From contig QFNA01000122.1 in the NCBI GenBank assembly GCA_003248395.1, forward strand, positions 1 to 7,864: a DNA stretch of 7,864 nt, written 5' to 3'. Position 1 is the first letter of the stretch; each line of letters opens with the position of its first letter. The stretch comes from Citromicrobium sp. GTDB taxonomy: Bacteria; Pseudomonadota; Alphaproteobacteria; Sphingomonadales; Sphingomonadaceae. Below are positions 5,431 through 7,864 of the stretch, piece by piece. The notes under the pieces are model-generated. The model had not been told where the DNA came from, did not search any database, and was given only the letters and a program-made list of their open reading frames with translations. Both the position numbers and the translations under genes were made by a program.

Positions 5431-5637
5431 TGGTATTTCCCTATCCGTGGATGTCGTTTGGTTGCCGGTCTATAATGCGTTAAGGCCATCGACAAGGGTA
5501 TTGGGTGCCGGTTCCACCGCCGGTGCACCAGCGGGCGCATCCTGAATAGCCTTAATCGCCCGTTTACCCCTATCCATTAACCGGTGGAGTGAACTTGGGT
5601 GCGAGGTCGCACGGCGCAGAGGGAGCGAAACGAGCAC
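5431..5637. promoter_or_regulatory. Divergent intergenic region between the pnt series and the regulator
   Basis: These 207 bases carry no convincing gene and should hold promoters for both directions. Leftward candidate: TTGTCG at 5495-5490 with TATAGA at 5474-5469 (15-base spacing, not ideal), about 40 bases before the subunit IV-like start. Rightward candidate: a perfect TATAAT at 5471-5476 with a weak TGGATG at 5448-5453 (17-base spacing), which would leave a leader of roughly 150 bases. The two overlap around 5470, so they could exclude each other. I see no sigma-54 site (TGGCAC-N5-TTGC type). GC-poor patches at 5550-5580 are unassigned. Confidence 0.4.
5517..5534. promoter_or_regulatory. 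18-bp dyad, possible operator
   Basis: The plus strand reads CCGC-C-GGTGCACC-A-GCGG. It is symmetric about GGTG|CACC with only one mismatched pair (C/A). An overlapping smaller palindrome, CACCG-C-CGGTG, lies at 5515-5525. A dyad this size in a divergent region next to a Fis-type regulator gene could be that protein's own site; this is inference, and GC-rich chance symmetry is possible. Confidence 0.35.
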
Positions 5638-7056
5638 ATGGCGACACAGGACAGCCGCCAGCTGCTGCTTATCGGGAGCGAGCCGGACGAGAACCGGCTG
5701 GTTTCCGGCATCGCCGCTCGCGATGGCTGGCGCACGGCCAGCGCCGAATGCTGCGAGAGCGCGCTCGACATGTTGCGCGGCAACAGCGGCAACGCGATCG
5801 GGGCGGTCCTGATCGACCAGCGGGTGTCGAGCGAGGATGCCTGCGAAATGATCCGGCAAATCCGCGCAATCCGACCGATCCTTCCGGTGCTGATGCTGAC
5901 CACCAGCACATCGCCACTGCTCGCGGTCGAGGCGATGCGAGCCGGGGCGACCGACTATCTGATCAAGCCGATCGCGCCCGAACGGCTGCAATCGGCGCTG
6001 CGGAGCGCCACGCGGACCGAATCGCCGCATGACGAGCTCCAGCCGCTGACCGAAAAGGTTTCGGGAGTACTCGAATTCGACGCCATGGTCGGGACGGCGG
6101 CGCCGTTCCGCACCGCGCTGGCCAAGGCCGCCACGGCGGCGCGCGGCCACGGCCATGTGCTGGTCGAGGGCGAGCGCGGCACGGGCAAGGAAATGCTGCT
6201 GCGGGCCATGCAGAGCGCCTCCACCCGATCTAAGGCACCGATGCGGCTGGTCAATTGCGGCGGGCTCCCCGCGAATTCGCTCGAATCGCTGATCTTCGGT
6301 CACGAGAAGGGTGCGTTTCCCGGCGCCTTCGACAGCCAGATCGGCCTGCTGCAGCATTGCGACGGTGGTACGCTGATCCTCGACGAAATCGACCGGATGG
6401 ATCGCGCGCTGCAGGACCGCCTGGCCGACGTGCTCGAGAGCAGCATCGTGCGCCCCACGGGGGCGGCGCATGGGTTCCGCATCGACGTGCGCGTCTTCGG
6501 CGCGAGCGATGTCAGCCTCGACGAACTGGCAGGACGCGACGGGTTTTCCCCCGCCCTGCTCGAAAAGCTTTCCGCCACACGGATCCACCTGCCGCCGCTG
6601 CGCGAGCGGATGGGCGACATTCCGGCTCTCACGCGGTATTTCCTGTCGCGCATTGCCGAGCAGCCGGGGCTGACGCATCACTCGATCGCCGACAGCGGAC
6701 TGACCCTGCTCGAGGCTTACGACTGGCCGGGCAATGTCCGCCAGCTGCATGCGGTGCTGTTCCGCGCCGCGGTCTTCTGCGACGAAGAGGCGCTGACCGC
6801 CGACTGTTTCCCGCAGCTTGCCGAACTGCTCGGCGACCACCCCGACCGCGGCGAAAGCCGGGCACGCGGGCTCGGCGTGCTGCTCTACACCGACGACGGC
6901 AATCTGCGCTCGCTCGAAGATATCGAGGCCGACATCATCCGGATCGCCATCGGCCATTACCATGGCCGCATGACCGAGGTCGCGCGCCGGCTCGGCATCG
7001 GACGCTCGACGCTGTACCGCAAGCTCGGCGAACTCGGGATCGACGACGCCGCCTAG
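5638..7056 (+). CDS. NtrC-type response regulator with degenerate sigma-54 motifs
   Basis: The 472-residue protein has three parts. Residues 8-120 form a receiver domain: the phospho-acceptor Asp60 in 'VLIDQR', Thr88/89 and Lys110 in 'YLIKPI' are kept, but the usual acidic pair after the first strand is Gly-Ser (IGSEPDE). Residues 148-375 are an AAA+ domain with Walker A GERGTGKE (178-185), Walker B LILDEID (246-252) and a WPGNVRQL segment. GAFTGA, the sigma-54-contacting loop, is GAFPGA (225-230). The usual F-R-x-D-L-Y-Y-R-L arginine-finger region reads FSPALLEKL (303-311), without either Arg. The last 45 residues are a Fis-type helix-turn-helix (EVARRLGIGRSTLYRKL). ATG 5638 is preferred over GTG 5599 because the receiver begins there; GGGAG lies 12 bases upstream. 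The gene faces away from the pnt series and overlaps folP by 4 bases. Target genes are unknown. Confidence 0.9.
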   Translation: MATQDSRQLLLIGSEPDENRLVSGIAARDGWRTASAECCESALDMLRGNSGNAIGAVLIDQRVSSEDACEMIRQIRAIRPILPVLMLTTSTSPLLAVEAMRAGATDYLIKPIAPERLQSALRSATRTESPHDELQPLTEKVSGVLEFDAMVGTAAPFRTALAKAATAARGHGHVLVEGERGTGKEMLLRAMQSASTRSKAPMRLVNCGGLPANSLESLIFGHEKGAFPGAFDSQIGLLQHCDGGTLILDEIDRMDRALQDRLADVLESSIVRPTGAAHGFRIDVRVFGASDVSLDELAGRDGFSPALLEKLSATRIHLPPLRERMGDIPALTRYFLSRIAEQPGLTHHSIADSGLTLLEAYDWPGNVRQLHAVLFRAAVFCDEEALTADCFPQLAELLGDHPDRGESRARGLGVLLYTDDGNLRSLEDIEADIIRIAIGHYHGRMTEVARRLGIGRSTLYRKLGELGIDDAA

Positions 7057-7864
7057 TCTGGCAAATCGCCGAAGTCGGTGAGCGCCGAATCGCGCAAGCC
7101 GCGCCAGACATTGCGCGCCTGGACACTCTCCGCCACGTCGTGAACGCGGTGCAACTGGACACCGGCATCCATGCCCTTGACCAACAGAGCCACGCTGCCC
7201 CCCAGCCGCGCCTCGGCAGGCGCTTCGTGCGACAGGGCCCCGATCAATCGCTTGCGACTGGCGCCGAGCATGAGCGGGTGGCCGAGTGCGTGGAACAGCG
7301 GCAGGGCATTCAGCAGCGCGAGGTTTTCCGCCAGCGTCTTGCCGAACCCGATGCCGGGATCGAGCACGATATTGGCCGCAGCGATGCCCGCTTCGAGCGC
7401 AGCATCGCGACGCGCGCGCAGCGCATCGAACACATCGAACACCACGTTGGCGTAGTCGCCGCCATCATGCAGATCGTCGCCCGTCCCCGGCGCATGCATC
7501 AGCACGACGGGACATCCCGCACGCGCGACGACTTCGGCGCTGCGCGGATCGTGGGCGAGCCCGGAGACATCGTTCACCAGATGCGCCCCAGACTCCAGCG
7601 CGGCCTCGATCACCGCAGCCTTGCGGGTATCCACGCTGACCGCCGCGCCCATCGCCGCACAGGCCGAGATCGCGGGCACGACGCGCTCGATCTCGTCGCC
7701 TTCCCATAGCGGCTTGGCACCGGGCCGCGTGCTCTCGCCGCCGACATCGATGATCGCCGCGCCAACCTCCACCATCGCGGCCGCATGGTCTCGCGCCGCG
7801 TCGGGGCTGTCATGCACGCCGCCATCGCTGAAACTGTCGGGCGTGACATTGAGAATGCCCATGA
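7053..7864 (-). CDS. folP: Dihydropteroate synthase, 5' end outside the window
   Basis: FolP condenses para-aminobenzoate with 6-hydroxymethyl-dihydropterin pyrophosphate to give 7,8-dihydropteroate in folate synthesis; it is the sulfonamide target. The family signatures are in order, counting from the Met at 7862: MGILNVTPDSFSDGG (1-15), DVGGESTRPGA (39-49), SVDT (76-79), LVNDVSG, VVLMHAPGT, VLDPGIGFGKT, MLGASRKRLIG and the closing HRVHDVAES. The binding residues Asn5, Asp78, the Asn of VND, the Asp of LDPG, the Lys of SRKR and the final His are all present. In the family MGI(L)NVTPDSFSDGG is normally preceded by further residues, and the frame stays open to the window edge, so 7862 is probably not the true start. 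The stop TAG (7055-7053) shares CTAG with the stop of the convergent regulator gene. Confidence 0.95.
   Translation of the reverse strand, partial: MGILNVTPDSFSDGGVHDSPDAARDHAAAMVEVGAAIIDVGGESTRPGAKPLWEGDEIERVVPAISACAAMGAAVSVDTRKAAVIEAALESGAHLVNDVSGLAHDPRSAEVVARAGCPVVLMHAPGTGDDLHDGGDYANVVFDVFDALRARRDAALEAGIAAANIVLDPGIGFGKTLAENLALLNALPLFHALGHPLMLGASRKRLIGALSHEAPAEARLGGSVALLVKGMDAGVQLHRVHDVAESVQARNVWRGLRDSALTDFGDLPD

Noticed and set aside
5470..5577. 35-codon minus-strand open frame in the intergenic region (MDRGKRAIKAIQDAP...)
   Set aside because: No ribosome-binding site, and only about half of its third positions are G or C, unlike the neighbouring genes. It overlaps the candidate promoters.
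5431..5637. Sigma-54 promoter near the NtrC-type regulator
   Set aside because: No TGGCAC-N5-TTGC-like pair on either strand by eye.
5470..6963. 497-codon minus-strand open frame opposite the regulator
   Set aside because: The plus-strand reading has receiver, AAA+ and Fis domains; this one has no recognisable domain and no ribosome-binding site.
6255..7709. 484-codon plus-strand open frame spanning regulator and folP
   Set aside because: It is a shifted frame of the regulator followed by the opposite strand of folP, with very Arg-rich composition.
1..7864. tRNA, rRNA, CRISPR array
   Set aside because: No cloverleaf, rRNA-like stretch or regularly spaced repeats were seen; the only repeat pair is the inverted one around DUF559.

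Overview
The gene content and the pattern of GC-rich codons suggest an alphaproteobacterium of the Sphingomonadales, probably Erythrobacteraceae-like. Markers for this are an R. rubrum-type three-part transhydrogenase operon (pntAA-pntAB-pntB), preceded by a very small aa3-oxidase subunit IV-like gene. The taxon is inferred from gene style, not from a marker search.

Layout. Positions 1-5430 read leftwards (minus strand) as one compact series: a 41-codon aa3-type cytochrome c oxidase subunit IV-like gene (5305-5430), pntAA (4173-5294), a DUF559 endonuclease-like gene (3682-4101), pntAB (3398-3682), a broken pntB (1948-3398), a small membrane-anchored protein of unknown function (1584-1946), a secreted parallel beta-helix protein (339-1541) and the start of an SO2930/HNE_0200-family exported cytochrome-like gene (1-342, cut by the window edge). 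Gaps are mostly 1-42 bases or overlaps, apart from the 71-base stretch after pntAA. A 207-base divergent intergenic region (5431-5637) separates this series from a plus-strand NtrC-type regulator (5638-7056). The regulator ends tail-to-tail on folP (7053-7864, minus strand, 5' end outside the window), the two stop codons sharing one CTAG.

How the genes work together. PntAA, PntAB and PntB would form the proton-translocating transhydrogenase that makes NADPH from NADH. Here pntB carries a frameshifting internal loss of about 30-35 codons, so the complex is probably inactive unless the genome has another copy or the assembly is wrong. The beta-helix and cytochrome-like genes are a recurrent pair of unknown exported function, coupled by an ATGA overlap.

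Most notable. The DUF559 gene sits in a 452-bp unit (3702-4153) bounded by about 47-50-bp inverted repeats. Each repeat holds two hairpins, and one hairpin differs between the copies while keeping its pairing. The unit is flanked by the direct repeat AGTCT (at least TCT). Removing it restores a normal 35-base pntAA-pntAB junction. It therefore looks like a small mobile cassette that landed in a housekeeping operon, supplies a ribosome-binding site from its own repeat, and reads out into pntAB through a TAATG overlap. The NtrC-type regulator is also odd: GAFTGA is GAFPGA, the arginine-finger positions are changed and the receiver acidic pair is missing, which argues against ordinary sigma-54 activation.
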